Positions 16,886-25,847 of a stretch of 64,000 nucleotides of DNA are shown piece by piece. The stretch is from JBBQER01 sp052148155 (lineage in GTDB: Bacteria > Actinomycetota > Acidimicrobiia > IMCC26256 > PALSA-610). Both the position numbers and the translations under genes were made by a program. The notes beneath the pieces were generated by a model that saw nothing but the letters and a program-made list of their open reading frames with translations, was not told the DNA's origin and did not search any database. The DNA is taken from NCBI GenBank assembly GCA_052148155.1, contig JBKQIY010000133.1, positions 1-64,000 of the forward strand. The letters run 5' to 3'. How positions within the stretch are numbered: position 1 is the stretch's first letter; every line of letters begins with the position of its first letter.

Positions 16886-17796
16886 GTCGTCTCGGCGACC
16901 GGTTCACGCGGGTGGGCACGACGGGAGTGCCACCACCAGGTGGACGTGGTGGCCGCGGCGACGGCGACAACAAGCAGGAGCGACCATCCGATCCACCCAA
17001 GACCGCCCGCGCCCGAACCTGGACTTGACGCCAGCGACGCGCCGAGATCGGCGGGCTGCAACGTCGCGGATGGCGCCGCGGCGTCGTGCTTGGCGCCCGG
17101 CGCGGACGTCCTTTTGGCCGTGCCCGTGCTTGCGAGCGCGCCCGTGATCCCGCCCCTGACGTTGGCCGGCATACCGACCAGGATCGGGTCAGCGGTCGGC
17201 GGCGAAAATCCGGGCGTCGAGATCGGACCGGGCGCGTGACCGTGAGTTGTGCGGCTCGGTGTCCCACCTGCGGGGTGATGGGGCGCAGTGGTAGGGGTGG
17301 GATCCCCAACGGTTGGTGTCGTGCCAACGGTCGGTGTCGTTCCCGTGCTCGCGGTGACGGTGAAGGTCTGCGGCGTGTAGACCGTCGACAGGGCTTCCAG
17401 GTCGCTACTGACGCAGGCTGCCGCGACCGGCGCCGCCAGCATCCCCAGTCCCGCGATGCCAGTCGATGGGACAGTGAAGGTTCCCTGCCACGATCCGTTC
17501 GAACCGACCGGCACTTGCATGGCGAGTTCGAGCGTCGTGGCGCTGACGGTGACGAAGTTTGTAGTCGACGAGGCGACCAGACCGGGGATACAGCCAGTTC
17601 CGCTGACGTGTACGACCGTGCCGGGCGGCCCGGAAGTCGGCGACATCCCGAAGTTTGTGACCGCGGCTTGCGCGACACCGGTCGCGTACCAGGAGCCGAT
17701 CGCACCGAACGTCGCGATCAACGCGACGCTCGCGAGGGCACGTCGCCGCTGGGAGCCGCAGCGGGCGACAGATCCCGGTTCGGTTGACCTCGTCAT
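16882..17796 (-). CDS. Exported, membrane-anchored TIG-like protein of the kinase operon
   Basis: 304 residues. A signal peptide (about 14-45, ending VAQAAV) precedes a domain starting NFGMSPTSGPPGTVVHVSGTGC, typical of IPT/TIG-like Ig folds. A long Thr/Pro-rich stalk, a C-terminal transmembrane helix (LGWIGWSLLLVVAVAAATTS) and a basic tail complete it. The start at ATG 17796 follows an AGGAGG site; a longer frame to 17910 is unlikely. Its stop overlaps the kinase start by 4 nt, so it may present a ligand to, or scaffold, the kinase sensor domain. That role is inference. Confidence 0.8.
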   Translation of the reverse strand: MTRSTEPGSVARCGSQRRRALASVALIATFGAIGSWYATGVAQAAVTNFGMSPTSGPPGTVVHVSGTGCIPGLVASSTTNFVTVSATTLELAMQVPVGSNGSWQGTFTVPSTGIAGLGMLAAPVAAACVSSDLEALSTVYTPQTFTVTASTGTTPTVGTTPTVGDPTPTTAPHHPAGGTPSRTTHGHAPGPISTPGFSPPTADPILVGMPANVRGGITGALASTGTAKRTSAPGAKHDAAAPSATLQPADLGASLASSPGSGAGGLGWIGWSLLLVVAVAAATTSTWWWHSRRAHPREPVAETT

Positions 17797-18032
17797 CGGT
17801 TGCCTCCTGGACGGCGCGTGGCGTCGCCCCGGATGGGCTGCACTCGGGTAAATCGGTCTTCTGGACGCCTCAGATTGAGCGATTGCCCAAGAATCGTCGG
17901 GTCGGACCACCGCCGAGCTGGCCGCGCTCGGTGACCGGTTCCGCCCTCACGACTGCCGCAGCGTGATCGTGTTAGGTGGGACGGCTGATCTGTCGATGAA
18001 TTCGAAACGAGCAGAACAAGAACGCGGTCGAG

Positions 18033-18797
18033 GTGGCGACACAACCAGCTGGCAACCCATACGACGGGCCCTCGGGTCTGTGCCGCGAGTCGAGCGGCCG
18101 TGATCCCGCCGGTTTTCGCGCGCCTGATCGGGTGCTTGTCGTCGACGACGATCCGGTCATCCGCGGGCTGGTGCGTGACGGACTCGAACGCGAGGGTTTC
18201 GGAGTTCGCGAGACGCCAGACGGTGCGAGTGCACTGGACGCGTTGGCGACCGAGGTGACGAGTCTGGTCATCCTCGACGTGAACCTGCCCGGACGGGGAG
18301 GTTTCGAGGTGCTCTCGGCGATCCGCGCGACCTGGGCGGTGCCGGTCATCTTGCTGACCGGCCGGGTATCGGAGATAGACCGCGTGCTCGGACTCGAACT
18401 CGGCGCCGACGACTACGTCGTGAAGCCGTTCTCCCCCCGTGAGCTGGCTGCCCGGGTGCGGGCCGTCTTGCGCCGCGCCAGCGCGGACTGCGCTCGCGTT
18501 CTCCATTTCGGGGACCTCCAGATCGACGCGGCAGCACGCGAGGTACATCTGCGCGGTCAGCGCGTCGAGCTGACCGCCCGCGAGTTCGACCTGCTCGCAT
18601 TCCTCGCCCGATCGCCACGCCAGGTGTTCTCCCACGCCGAACTGCTGGCGCACGTGTGGCGTTCCGCCACCGACTGGCAAGACCCGGCCACAGTGACCGA
18701 ACACGTCCGGCGTATCCGAGTGAAGATCGAACCAGACCGCGAGCATCCGCGCTGGATCCGGACCGTGCGCGCCGCCGGGTACGCGTTCGAGCCCTGA
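18033..18797 (+). CDS. OmpR/PhoB-type response regulator
   Basis: 254 residues. After a 31-residue N-terminal extension comes a receiver with DDD 38-40, phosphoacceptor D82 (LDVNLPG) and K131 (VKPFSPRE). A winged-helix DNA-binding domain follows (LTAREFDLLAFLARSPRQVFSHAELLAHVW ... RRIRVKIE ... VRAAGYAFEP). It starts at GTG 18033, divergent from the kinase operon across a 236-bp gap. Its kinase may be the hybrid kinase next door or elsewhere. Confidence 0.93.
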   Translation: MATQPAGNPYDGPSGLCRESSGRDPAGFRAPDRVLVVDDDPVIRGLVRDGLEREGFGVRETPDGASALDALATEVTSLVILDVNLPGRGGFEVLSAIRATWAVPVILLTGRVSEIDRVLGLELGADDYVVKPFSPRELAARVRAVLRRASADCARVLHFGDLQIDAAAREVHLRGQRVELTAREFDLLAFLARSPRQVFSHAELLAHVWRSATDWQDPATVTEHVRRIRVKIEPDREHPRWIRTVRAAGYAFEP

Positions 18798-18884
18798 CCG
18801 CCAATTCATTCGAAGCATCGATTCCCTCCTTGGATGATCGGCTTCGATTCGTCGGCAACGACGTCGCGAAAGCGCATCGACGCT

Positions 18885-18936
18885 GCCCCAACTTCTCCCA
18901 ACCCGCATCCATAGACAGTTGGGAGGAACTTGGGGC
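18885..18936. promoter_or_regulatory. Long inverted repeat between two response-regulator genes
   Basis: The arms at 18885-18902 and 18918-18936 pair almost perfectly: GCCCCAACTTCTCCCAAC against GTTGGGAGGAACTTGGGGC, with one mismatch and one bulged base. The loop is 15 nt. It lies 88 bp after the OmpR-type gene and 54 bp before the next receiver gene. It could terminate the first transcript, form an RNA control hairpin, or be a small mobile repeat. Confidence 0.6.
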
Positions 18937-18990
18937 AGGTTCCACGCGAGCGCCGCCGATCACAGAGCTGCGGGACCCCAAGGAGCAGCC

Positions 18991-19533
18991 ATGACCCTCG
19001 CCGACCTCACCGCAATCGCCGGCTCATACGCCGCAGTTGACGCAGAACAGTTCATCGACCGAACCTTGCCCGACGCTCCCGTCGAAGACGGCCGGGTCCT
19101 CATCGTCGATGACGACCCACACGCCGCGAAACTGATGCGGCGTCTCATCGAACGGGAAGGTTTCACGCACGTCGCCGCGGTCGGTGACGGACGCCGCGCG
19201 CTCGACATGATCATGGACCACCCACCGGACGTGGTGGTCCTCGACGCTCACCTTCCCCAGGTCGACGGCTTCGCGGTCCTGCGCGAAATCGTCCGGAGCG
19301 ACGAACGAACCGGCCGCCCCACCGGCGTGCTCGGCATCAGCGGCGACGCGACCCCCGCCACCGGCCAGTCGATGCTTTGGGCGGGCGCCGACGACTTCAT
19401 CCCGCGACCTTTCGAAGCTGCCGAGTTCACCCTCCGCGTGCGTCGCATCGCGACCCGGACGCGTTCCCTGCGACGTGCGCTCTCGTACTCCCAGTTCCTC
19501 GAAGGCCGCATCCATGACCTCGCAAACCCATGA
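18991..19533 (+). CDS. Single-domain receiver (response regulator)
   Basis: 180 residues. A receiver domain occupies about 35-160 with VDDDPHAAKLM, the phosphoacceptor in VVLDAHLPQVDGF and PRPFEAAEF in place of the usual KPF, meaning the switch Lys is replaced by Arg. There is no output domain; a short helical tail follows. ATG 18991 has an AAGGAG site. It lies after the OmpR-type gene but a strong inverted repeat separates them. It may act as a phosphate sink or through protein contact. Confidence 0.88.
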   Translation: MTLADLTAIAGSYAAVDAEQFIDRTLPDAPVEDGRVLIVDDDPHAAKLMRRLIEREGFTHVAAVGDGRRALDMIMDHPPDVVVLDAHLPQVDGFAVLREIVRSDERTGRPTGVLGISGDATPATGQSMLWAGADDFIPRPFEAAEFTLRVRRIATRTRSLRRALSYSQFLEGRIHDLANP

Positions 19534-19746
19534 CCATCACCGGCCACTGTCGAAAGGCCAGCCCGATCGTGCGGTCCACCCAAACATCGTCGTCACACCA
19601 GCCGGCGAGGCGCGACCGGCACCTGCGGTGAGGGAACCCGTTCGGTCCTGGGAGGTGTCGTCGGCGCTTGAGGGCACGTGACGCCGACCGACGAACATCC
19701 TGATGTCGTCTTCCAAGACACCGTTGTACGACCCGAACGGCTTGGA

Positions 19747-21474
19747 TCAGCCGAGCGCGATTCCGTCGACGGGTGTGGCGGGGTTCGTGTTGGTCTGCGA
19801 GCCTTGGTAGTGGGCGGCCGGGCCGAAGGTGTAGACGTCGCCGTTGGCAGCGACCAAGTAGTAGCCATGGCCGGTCGGTGCGGCGGCGATCCCGACAATC
19901 CGCGCGTTGAGGTGCATGGCGGCGGCCGACCCGTAGTACGGGGCGTGGAAACTGAACACGCCGCCGTCCGCAGCGACGAGCCAGTAGCCACCGGTCGATG
20001 GGTCGATCGCGATCGCGACGATCGGCTGGTTGAGTGCGATGTTGCTGGCGGAGCCGTGGAAGTGGGCGCCGGGCCCGTAGGTGAAGACACCTCCGTCAGC
20101 GGCGACGAGGTCGTAGCCGGTTCCGGTCGGTGCAGCCGCGATCCCAACGATGGGCTTCGCGAGGTGCACGCCGCTCGCGGAGCCGTAGAAGCTGGCGGTG
20201 GGACCGAAACCGAACACGCCGCCGTCGGCGGTGGCTTCCCAATAACCGTCTCCGCTCGAGGCGGCCGCGATACCGACGACCGGTGCGTTGGAGGAGGAGA
20301 CCGACCCGAACGACTCGCTGTTCGGACCGAAGGGGCTCACCTGCCCGTCACTGTTGGCGAGCCAATAGCCGTGCCCGCCCGGCGCGGCGGCGATACCCAC
20401 GTATGGCGTGGCGCTTGCCGCGGAGCCGAAAAACGGTGTCCCGAACGCGGACACTCCACCGTTCGTGGCGCCGAGGTCATAACCATGATGCGCATTGGCC
20501 GGCACCGTGAGATGTACGAGCGGGCCGGCAGGGTTTCCCTGCGCTCCGGGAACGGGCGCCGGGTCGGGTTTGCGCACCCCGAACCCGCATTGGCCGGTGG
20601 CGAACCCGCCGACGTCGGAGGACTTGCCGTGAGAGTCGCCGATCTGGTTGGCGGGTGAGTTCCCGGCACAGATCATGTTGCCCTGGACATGGTCGGTCTC
20701 GATCTCCATCGAGTCAGGGTCGGCCATCTTGTCGTTGAGGTACGTGACGCTGCCGCCCACCTTGTCGCGCAAGCTGCCAAGCCAACACGAACGCAGCCCC
20801 GTGACCGACATGTTGCCGTCGACGGTGGAGTCCTCGTAGTCGCTGTAGACGGGCGACTTGAAGGCGGCAAAGATCCCCGTCGGGGTGCAATGGCCACCCG
20901 GGCCGGTCTCGAAGCCCCCGCCGCCGCCGACCTCGCGGATGTCGCCGACGATCGTGGTGTCGTGGACGACGACGCCGAGCGAGTTGGTCGCGAGCAGGTC
21001 ACCATCGACGAAGTCCGGACCGTCCAACGTGGGTTTCGTTTTCTTGTGCGGGTCGTCCAAGCACGGGAACGACGACGCGAAACAACCCAGGAGCAGGCTC
21101 GCCCCGTTTTGTACGACAAGATTTCCGTGAACGGTGATCCCCGACCTACCCCCACCGTGCGCGTTGCGCGCGAACGCCGCGACGAGGGCGCCGTGGGAAC
21201 CTTCGACGACGACATTGCCGACGACGACAACCTGTCCGGCCTTGACCTCGCACACGCCTGTGACCGTCACGTTCGCATAGATGCCGCCGCGCAGCGTCGC
21301 CGGCGCTTTCGGTGTCCCAGCACACCCAGCTGACCGGACCGCGTTCGGGACCGCCGCCCCAATCGCAGTTCCGAACGACACCGCCACCAGGGCGGACACC
21401 GACACCACAACCAGCCGGCGGAGCCGCCGGACTCCGCGGGTTCGCGAACGGTCGGAACAACGCTGGGCACGCAT
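19747..21474 (-). CDS. Secreted protein with beta-helix-like N-terminus and six GYWLVAADGGVF repeats
   Basis: 575 residues. A signal peptide or membrane anchor occupies about 18-45. The N-terminal half (50-330) is rich in short Val/Gly steps (NVTVTGVCEVKAGQVVVVGNVVVEG), suggesting a parallel beta fold, with several Cys. The C-terminal half has six tandem units of about 40 residues with the pattern GxGYxLxAxDGGVFxFGPxxxFxGSA, a repeat found in secreted actinobacterial proteins and likely propeller-forming. An extracellular binding or structural role is inferred. It stands alone on the minus strand. Confidence 0.8.
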   Translation of the reverse strand: MRAQRCSDRSRTRGVRRLRRLVVVSVSALVAVSFGTAIGAAVPNAVRSAGCAGTPKAPATLRGGIYANVTVTGVCEVKAGQVVVVGNVVVEGSHGALVAAFARNAHGGGRSGITVHGNLVVQNGASLLLGCFASSFPCLDDPHKKTKPTLDGPDFVDGDLLATNSLGVVVHDTTIVGDIREVGGGGGFETGPGGHCTPTGIFAAFKSPVYSDYEDSTVDGNMSVTGLRSCWLGSLRDKVGGSVTYLNDKMADPDSMEIETDHVQGNMICAGNSPANQIGDSHGKSSDVGGFATGQCGFGVRKPDPAPVPGAQGNPAGPLVHLTVPANAHHGYDLGATNGGVSAFGTPFFGSAASATPYVGIAAAPGGHGYWLANSDGQVSPFGPNSESFGSVSSSNAPVVGIAAASSGDGYWEATADGGVFGFGPTASFYGSASGVHLAKPIVGIAAAPTGTGYDLVAADGGVFTYGPGAHFHGSASNIALNQPIVAIAIDPSTGGYWLVAADGGVFSFHAPYYGSAAAMHLNARIVGIAAAPTGHGYYLVAANGDVYTFGPAAHYQGSQTNTNPATPVDGIALG

Positions 21475-21961
21475 GTGAGGTCTCCTGTCAGAACGCGACT
21501 GAACTCCGCGTTGCAGAGTCTTGACTTCCGGTCGGCGACAACCAAGGGCGCCAGCCCGTCCGCGTCGCTCGTACTAGCACCACGAGCCGCCGTCCGGCGG
21601 ATCGTCGGAATCGCGATGAACTCCCCAACCTGCCGCGCTCGACCAACGACACCGGCCCCGAAGACCAACACCTCCGACCGCTCGAGTCACCTCAACCGGA
21701 ACGGACACCGCCACGTCGTCTGGAGATCCCCACACCTTCGAGGTGTGCGCGGGGCGAAGGCGGTTGAGCTCCCGGCGAGTTGCGTGTGGGGCGGACTGTT
21801 TGGCGACGTCGTTGTTCCTCGGTGCTGTCGCACGGCGACGGTTCTGCCAGCTGGGCCGGCGACCGCCGGTCTTGACGGATCATGAGGCCCGCCCGGATGG
21901 CCAGCCACTCGCCGTGTAGATTTCCGGTCGATCGACCAGGCACGATTGTGGGGGTTCTTCG
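21475..21961. other. Divergent promoter region with hairpin and palindrome
   Basis: This 487-bp region lies between the repeat protein (minus) and the small secreted protein (plus). No gene is supported. It contains a perfect hairpin CACACCT-TCG-AGGTGTG at 21731-21747 and a perfect 12-bp palindrome GGTCGATCGACC at 21926-21937, 24 bp before the ATG at 21962, which could be an operator for the plus-strand gene. Confidence 0.5.
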
Positions 21962-22420
21962 ATGCGTCGTCTCATCCCAGTCCTGTTGTTCGTGGTCGCG
22001 TTGGCTGCGACCGCTTTGACCGCGGTTTCCCCTGCGGGTTCTGCCGGTGCGGTGACGAGCGCGCCTCGCACTGCCGTGTACACGGTCATGATTGAGACGA
22101 CGGGGCTCGGCAAGGTCCTCGCGAACAGTAAGGGCCGCACCTTGTACATCTCGGTCAACGACAAGACGCCGGGCCAGAGCAGTTGCACCGGTGAGTGTGC
22201 GGTCGCGTGGCCGCCTCTGCACGTGAGTGGGAAGCTGACCTACGGGCCTGGCGTGAAGGCGTCGATGTTCAAGGTCATCACCCGAGCCGATCACACCAAG
22301 CAGCTCGCGGTGAACGGCAAACCGTTGTACACCTGGTTCCAAGACACGAAGCCGAAAGAAGCTACCGGTGAGGCTGTCAACGGCTTCTACGCCGTGCATC
22401 CGAACGGTACGAGGTACTAA
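21962..22420 (+). CDS. Secreted protein with lipoprotein-15-type repeats (COG4315-like)
   Basis: 152 residues with a signal peptide (about 1-30, ending GSAGA). Two copies of the PF03640-type secreted repeat follow: GKVLANSKGRTLYI ... CTGECAVAWPPL at about 48-85, and KQLAVNGKPLYTWFQDTKP...GFYAVHPNG at about 115-150. The conserved Cys pair CTGEC is present in the first. The function of the family is unknown; members are common in actinobacterial envelopes and oxidative-stress regulons. It lacks a lipobox Cys. Confidence 0.85.
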   Translation: MRRLIPVLLFVVALAATALTAVSPAGSAGAVTSAPRTAVYTVMIETTGLGKVLANSKGRTLYISVNDKTPGQSSCTGECAVAWPPLHVSGKLTYGPGVKASMFKVITRADHTKQLAVNGKPLYTWFQDTKPKEATGEAVNGFYAVHPNGTRY

Positions 22421-22462
22421 CGGCTCACGCGCCGTGAAGTAACGGCCGCGTTGCCGTTGCCG

Positions 22463-22897
22463 CTACGGGTAGGTGACGGTGACCTTCGCCGCGCCGAGCA
22501 GCGTGATCGTGTCGACGCCTTCGGGGTGGGGATCGCCGATGTAGCAGATCTGGCTGGTCGGCTCGGGGCCGCGTTTGCCGCCACACAGCTCAACTTTGAA
22601 CTGGCGTGTGAAGCGTCCGTGGCCGTCGGTCAGGACGGAGACGGTGTTGTTCTTCACGCAGGGGTTCTGCGGGACGATCCAGTTTGTCGCCGGACATTCC
22701 GCGATCGTGAGTTTCGTCCTGGCGGGAAAGCCGCTGCCGGTCAGGGTGGTCTTGGTGTTGACCATCAGGTTGTTGGGCTTCGCAACGATGTGTGGCGGTG
22801 TCGCTGAGACTGCACCAGCCTGGCTGCCCAGAACGCCAGCAGCGAGGACGGCAATGGTGACTGCTAGGCCAAGGCGAGCAATTCGTGATCGCAACAT
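22463..22897 (-). CDS. Small secreted Ig-like (neocarzinostatin-like) protein
   Basis: 144 residues. A signal peptide (about 5-32) precedes a beta-rich domain starting PPHIVAKPNNLMVNTKTTLTGSGFPARTKLTIAECP, with four Cys likely to form two disulfides (AECP, NPCV, ELCG, QICY). The pattern resembles neocarzinostatin-fold or IPT-like secreted proteins of actinobacteria, which is a fold guess only. ATG 22897 follows a GGGGAG site. It is convergent with the previous gene, 42 bp apart. Confidence 0.72.
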   Translation of the reverse strand: MLRSRIARLGLAVTIAVLAAGVLGSQAGAVSATPPHIVAKPNNLMVNTKTTLTGSGFPARTKLTIAECPATNWIVPQNPCVKNNTVSVLTDGHGRFTRQFKVELCGGKRGPEPTSQICYIGDPHPEGVDTITLLGAAKVTVTYP

Positions 22898-23072
22898 CGA
22901 ACGTCTCCCCTCAGGTACCCATCGCGAGGACACCGAGCCGAATCAACTCCTGGCGGTGCAATCGTCCGAGCTGCCGAAAAGGAAACGGTCGCCGATGGGG
23001 CGGTGCTCCGCGATGCGCTTCTCGCGCCGGACGACAGAAGACATCTCAGGACAGGCGCACGTTCGTGTGTGG

Positions 23073-23516
23073 CTAGGACCGCCGAGCATTGTCCGTTCGT
23101 GCGTCGTACCACTCGCAGCCTTCGGTATGACAGCCGGTGGCGGAGACCGGCGTATCGATGACGACGCCACCCCATCCGTTCAGCCGTACCTGATGGGTGA
23201 CCGACGCCACCCCCTGACCGCATTTTGGGCACGGCTCGCGCCGTACCGCCCATTCCGTAGGCACGGTCCGGAAGCGTAGATGGCGCGAGCGGCGGCGGCG
23301 AGCAGTGACGGGCTGCAGCCACAGGTCGCTTCGGCACATCGGATCGTCGGACGCGTCGATGTACAGGTTCGGATCGTTGGTTTCGGATGAGTCGAACAAC
23401 AGGCACACGAGCTGCGGCGTACTGTCCGCCGAAGCGCCGGCCACCCAGACATCGATGTCGTGGGTCAGCCGATGCTCGGTGTCGCGACGACGCGATGCGC
23501 GAGAGCGGGGGTGCAC
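23073..23516 (-). CDS. Small zinc-ribbon-like protein following a VOC gene
   Basis: 147 residues with a C-terminal Cys cluster (EPCPKCGQGV ... TGCHTEGCEWYD) suited to bind one zinc. The N-terminal half is DIDVWVAGASADSTPQLVCLLFDSSETNDPNLYIDASD. GTG 23516 begins directly after the stop of the VOC gene at 23517-23519, so the two are probably co-transcribed. No family recognised. Confidence 0.6.
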   Translation of the reverse strand: MHPRSRASRRRDTEHRLTHDIDVWVAGASADSTPQLVCLLFDSSETNDPNLYIDASDDPMCRSDLWLQPVTARRRRSRHLRFRTVPTEWAVRREPCPKCGQGVASVTHQVRLNGWGGVVIDTPVSATGCHTEGCEWYDARTDNARRS

Positions 23517-23873
23517 TCATGGGTCCTGAAGGAGCCCCAACACGTTGCCATCAGGATCGGTGACGGTCGCCACCAAGCGGCCGCCGCCGACGTCGTGCGC
23601 GGGTTCTTTCACGGTGGCACCCGCCGCGGTCACCGCGGCCAGCTTCGCCTCGATGTCCGCCACATGCCAGAAGGCCACCGGTGAAGTCATGGCTTGCGGT
23701 CCACCACCGGGCACCAACCCGATGTGCTGGCCCGCGGCTTCGAAGCCAACGTAATAGGCCGCGTCGTTCTGCGGCGGTGCGCCGAGCAGGGCGGCGTACA
23801 CCGGCTTCGCCGCCTCCAAGTCCGACACCGGATGCAGCACGGTCTTGATTCCTTCGGTGGAAGAGCTAGTCAT
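23517..23873 (-). CDS. VOC family (glyoxalase/bleomycin resistance-like) protein
   Basis: 118 residues forming one complete VOC domain, from TVLHPVSDLEAAKPVYAALLGAPP to ATVTDPDGNVLGLLQDP. ATG 23873 follows an AGGAG site; an upstream ATG at 23960 gives an unlikely extension. VOC proteins include metal-dependent lyases, dioxygenases and binding proteins, and the reaction cannot be assigned. It is probably in an operon with the zinc-ribbon-like gene. Confidence 0.85.
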   Translation of the reverse strand: MTSSSTEGIKTVLHPVSDLEAAKPVYAALLGAPPQNDAAYYVGFEAAGQHIGLVPGGGPQAMTSPVAFWHVADIEAKLAAVTAAGATVKEPAHDVGGGRLVATVTDPDGNVLGLLQDP

Positions 23874-24498
23874 CGTCACTCCTAACGTTCGTGGGTCACA
23901 TCGACCCGGTAGGGACTGTCGGGCTTCAACACGAACGAGACGCGCAGGAATCGACGGCATGATCGCCCTGACTGTCGATGTCGCCGTTGGCCGTTCGTTC
24001 CGACCGGACCATCGGCGGGCTCCCGACGATGGACGTGCCTTGCTTTTTCGGCGCGCCGACCGTCATCCAGCGCCATGCTGTCGGCGGCGACGGACTTGCG
24101 CAGTTCGCGGCCGAGATCGTCACGGTCGAAGGTCCGTGCGAGGTTCGAGGTCATGGACTTGGACCAAGGACCGGAACGCCAGTGAAATCCATGCCCGCAA
24201 GGTTAGGGAGCCAACGCCCGCGTGCTTCTCCGATCCTGCTCGGCTTGCTGCTCGGGCAGATGAAGCCTTGGCGACGCAGCCCGAAACGCGCCCGAGTGCG
24301 CTCCGGTCACCGGCCCAGAACGCCATCGGCGTCTCGTCACCAGCCGGGTGAAACTTGGCCACCATGTCCATGGTTGGCGTCACGGCCCAGCGGCTCAACC
24401 AAACGTGCAGACTCAAAGACGATGCACGTGACTTCGTCTGCTCCGCGCCCGTCGCCTGCCAGGTCGGCGAGACTTTGTCGCGGGATCCGAGCCGCCTG
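23874..24498. other. Stretch with possible gene remnants only
   Basis: About 625 bp with no intact gene. Minus-strand pieces such as KKQGTSIVGSPPMVRSE (about 24000-24060) and KFHPAGDETPMAFWAGDRSALG (about 24290-24360) look protein-like but lie in different frames without starts, suggesting decayed genes. No family could be named with confidence. Confidence 0.35.
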
Positions 24499-24861
24499 TT
24501 ATCTGGTGTCGCCGTCGGGAGGTCGCACGGTGAGGGTGATCGCGTGTTCGGGGCAGGCGACGACGCACAGCCCGCACGCGTGGCAGTCGTCGGCCCGCGG
24601 GGTATACGCGGTGAGCCGCCGGTGGGCACCGACGCGCAGTTTGGCGAAAAGACCGAGTTCGGCGTAGTCGGCGTCGTCGATCCGCCGCACTTCGAAGACG
24701 TCGTTGGGGCAGACGTCGACGCAGTCGTGCTTCGCTTCGCAGCAGGCGTGATCCACCGCTGGTACCCACGTCGACGCAGAGGCGTTGCAACGTTCGCCCG
24801 GACGATCGGGATGTTGCGCGGCGCGCCGTTTCTTGTCGAGGAGACGATCTTCGTCGCTCAT
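24499..24861 (-). CDS. Ferredoxin with two 4Fe-4S-type motifs
   Basis: 120 residues. The second motif is canonical: C93-x2-C96-x2-C99-x3-C103-P. The first is less regular, with C40/C41, C47 and C51-P (ACCEAKHDCVDVCPNDVF), like indolepyruvate-type and other divergent two-cluster ferredoxins. The role is electron transfer in the cytoplasm. The start at ATG 24861 was chosen because upstream sequence in this frame is not protein-like. It lies behind the ABC permease gene on the same strand, about 125 bp away, with no obvious functional link. Confidence 0.82.
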   Translation of the reverse strand: MSDEDRLLDKKRRAAQHPDRPGERCNASASTWVPAVDHACCEAKHDCVDVCPNDVFEVRRIDDADYAELGLFAKLRVGAHRRLTAYTPRADDCHACGLCVVACPEHAITLTVRPPDGDTR

Positions 24862-24986
24862 TCGCGCTGACCCTTCCGATTCGAGTTCGGCCCGCGGACT
24901 CGTGCGCGACGAGGCCGAGGACACAAGTGTGCGGCACACGATGGGGCGGAACGCGGCCAAGGCGTCGGGTTCGTTCCGACTGTGAG

Positions 24987-25847
24987 TTACTCGGTGATCC
25001 TGCGTCGGTAGAGGTGAGCGGCCAACGGAGCGCAGACCGAAAGGATGATCAGCGACCAGCCCACCGCCGCGACCACCGGGTGCTGCATCGGCCAGGCGCG
25101 AATCGAGCTCGACGGATTGGGATTGCCGAAGAGATTTCGGCACGCGGCCGCGACCGCGCTGACCGGGTTCCAGTTCGCGATGAATCGGAGCACGGTCGGC
25201 ATTCTCTGCGTCGGCACCATCGCGTTGGATACGAACGCCAGCGGGAACAAGACGATCAGCCCAACCCCTTGCGCCGCCTCTGGTCCCTGCGAAACCAAGC
25301 CGAGACACGCGCAACCCCACGAGACTGCGTAGCTGAACAGGAGCGCCACGCCGAATCCCGCAATGACCGAGATGATCGACGCGTCAGGTCGCCAGCCGAT
25401 CGCGAGACCCGTGAGTCCGACAATGGTCACACAGAGCGTGGCGGCAAGCAGATCCGACACGGAACGACCGACAAGCACCGCAGTACGCCACATCGGCAAT
25501 GATCGAAAACGGTCGATGACGCCCGTGGAGAGGTCGGTGCTGAGCCCGACCGCGGTGCCGATCGCCGACGTCGTGAGGTTCAGTGTGAGAAGTCCCGCGA
25601 GCGCGAAGTCCTTGTAACTCCCTCCGGGGATGACGATGCCGGCGCCGAACACGAAGATGAACAGGATCGTGAACAGGACAGGCTGCACCGTGACATCGGA
25701 GAGCTGTGCCGGTTCGCGACGGATGTGCAAGAGGTTCCGGCGCGTCATCACCACGACGTCGTGCCACCGAGCCGACATGCCTCGCTCCGCAGTCTGCACC
25801 GCCTCAGGTGTCGGCGGCGCGATCGACGGAGTTGCTGTGATGGTCAT
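24987..25847 (-). CDS. ABC-2 type exporter permease (DrrB-like)
   Basis: 286 residues with six predicted helices, in the order typical of DrrB/ABC-2 permeases. It includes the coupling stretch NLLHIRREPAQLSDVTVQPVLF near 38-60 and the conserved FVSNAMVPTQRMPTVLRFIANWNPVS after helix 5. Its start overlaps the ATPase stop by 4 nt. With the ATPase it should form a drug or lipid exporter; the substrate is unknown. Confidence 0.9.
   Translation of the reverse strand: MTITATPSIAPPTPEAVQTAERGMSARWHDVVVMTRRNLLHIRREPAQLSDVTVQPVLFTILFIFVFGAGIVIPGGSYKDFALAGLLTLNLTTSAIGTAVGLSTDLSTGVIDRFRSLPMWRTAVLVGRSVSDLLAATLCVTIVGLTGLAIGWRPDASIISVIAGFGVALLFSYAVSWGCACLGLVSQGPEAAQGVGLIVLFPLAFVSNAMVPTQRMPTVLRFIANWNPVSAVAAACRNLFGNPNPSSSIRAWPMQHPVVAAVGWSLIILSVCAPLAAHLYRRRITE

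Noticed and set aside
24000..24154. Dihydrofolate reductase/RibD-like pseudogene on the minus strand
   Set aside because: Only a weak GSPPMVRS-like resemblance over about 20 residues; not enough to name a family.
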